This document shows positions 5,081 through 5,247 of a stretch of DNA of 5,247 nt, in pieces. The DNA comes from Verrucomicrobiales bacterium (lineage in GTDB: Bacteria; Verrucomicrobiota; Verrucomicrobiia; Limisphaerales; JAFMIX01): the NCBI GenBank assembly GCA_017853785.1, contig JAFMIX010000166.1, forward strand, positions 1-5,247, in the 5' to 3' direction. How positions within the stretch are numbered: the first letter of the stretch is position 1; the number at the start of each line of letters is the position of its first letter. The translations under genes and the position numbers were made by a program. The notes beneath the pieces are model-generated. The model saw only the letters and a program-made list of their open reading frames with translations. It had not been told where the DNA came from and searched no databases.

Positions 5081-5247
5081 ATGAACCAAGACCAAAACAT
5101 CAATCCGCAGGAAGCACTCGCCGCCATTTTCGGCGAGCCACAGCAGATCGCCGACGGCATCACCGCCTTTGGCCCGGTGATTTACTCCTACACCCGAGCG
5201 CAGGCCGTCGCCGACGGCGTGCAGGTCGAAGTGACCAAGACCGCGCA
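5081..5247 (+). CDS. DUF6573 family protein (partial, 3' end outside window)
   Basis: The first 55 codons are present. After a variable N-terminus (MNQDQNINPQEALAAIFGEP), residues 29-52 read FGPVIYSYTRAQAVADG then VQVEVTK. The IxSYTRAQAxxDGVxVxV pattern is the start of DUF6573 proteins as I remember them, which are small proteins of unknown function common on conjugative plasmids, integrative elements and phages. The ATG lies four bases after the previous stop codon, which supports cotranscription. No Shine-Dalgarno is visible, in line with the other genes here. The remainder of the protein, probably another 60-100 residues, is outside the window. Confidence 0.82.
   Translation, partial: MNQDQNINPQEALAAIFGEPQQIADGITAFGPVIYSYTRAQAVADGVQVEVTKTA

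Overview
The window looks like an accessory (phage- or plasmid-derived) region of a GC-rich bacterium. Verrucomicrobiota is my best guess. It rests on recalled resemblance of the portal-like protein and the three small right-hand proteins to families seen there, and on the lack of clear Shine-Dalgarno sequences in front of the genes. No marker gene in the window fixes the taxonomy.

Layout, left to right. (1) Positions 1-840, minus strand: the first 280 codons of a phage portal-like protein of the DUF4055 family, running off the left edge. (2) Positions 841-1517: a gene-poor divergent gap whose main content is a 199-bp, multi-stem palindrome (1050-1248) bounded by a perfect 27-bp inverted repeat. 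(3) Positions 1518-2447, plus strand: an apparently intact Mrr-type (type IV) restriction endonuclease with an N-terminal winged-helix domain and a PD-(D/E)xK nuclease domain. (4) Positions 2448-4351: 1.9 kb in which I find no convincing gene on either strand. It is dense in inverted repeats: nested long-range helices, a three-helix junction, a good intrinsic terminator (2940-2974), a degenerate tandem array of TTCG hairpins (3310-3500), and a facing pair of related elements (3691-4043). The part from about 2526 to 2974 is a candidate for a large structured RNA read on the plus strand. (5) Positions 4352-5247, plus strand: three closely spaced small genes, namely an unrecognised 153-aa protein, an unrecognised 71-aa protein and the start of a DUF6573 protein. 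This is the kind of short-gene cluster found on conjugative plasmids and integrative elements.

The portal gene is probably a prophage part, Mrr is a self-contained DNA-defence enzyme, and the right-hand trio probably belongs to a mobile element. The most unusual content is not protein-coding: two separate zones of strong, nested secondary structure flank the Mrr gene. All structure calls were made by eye, without a folding program or database search.
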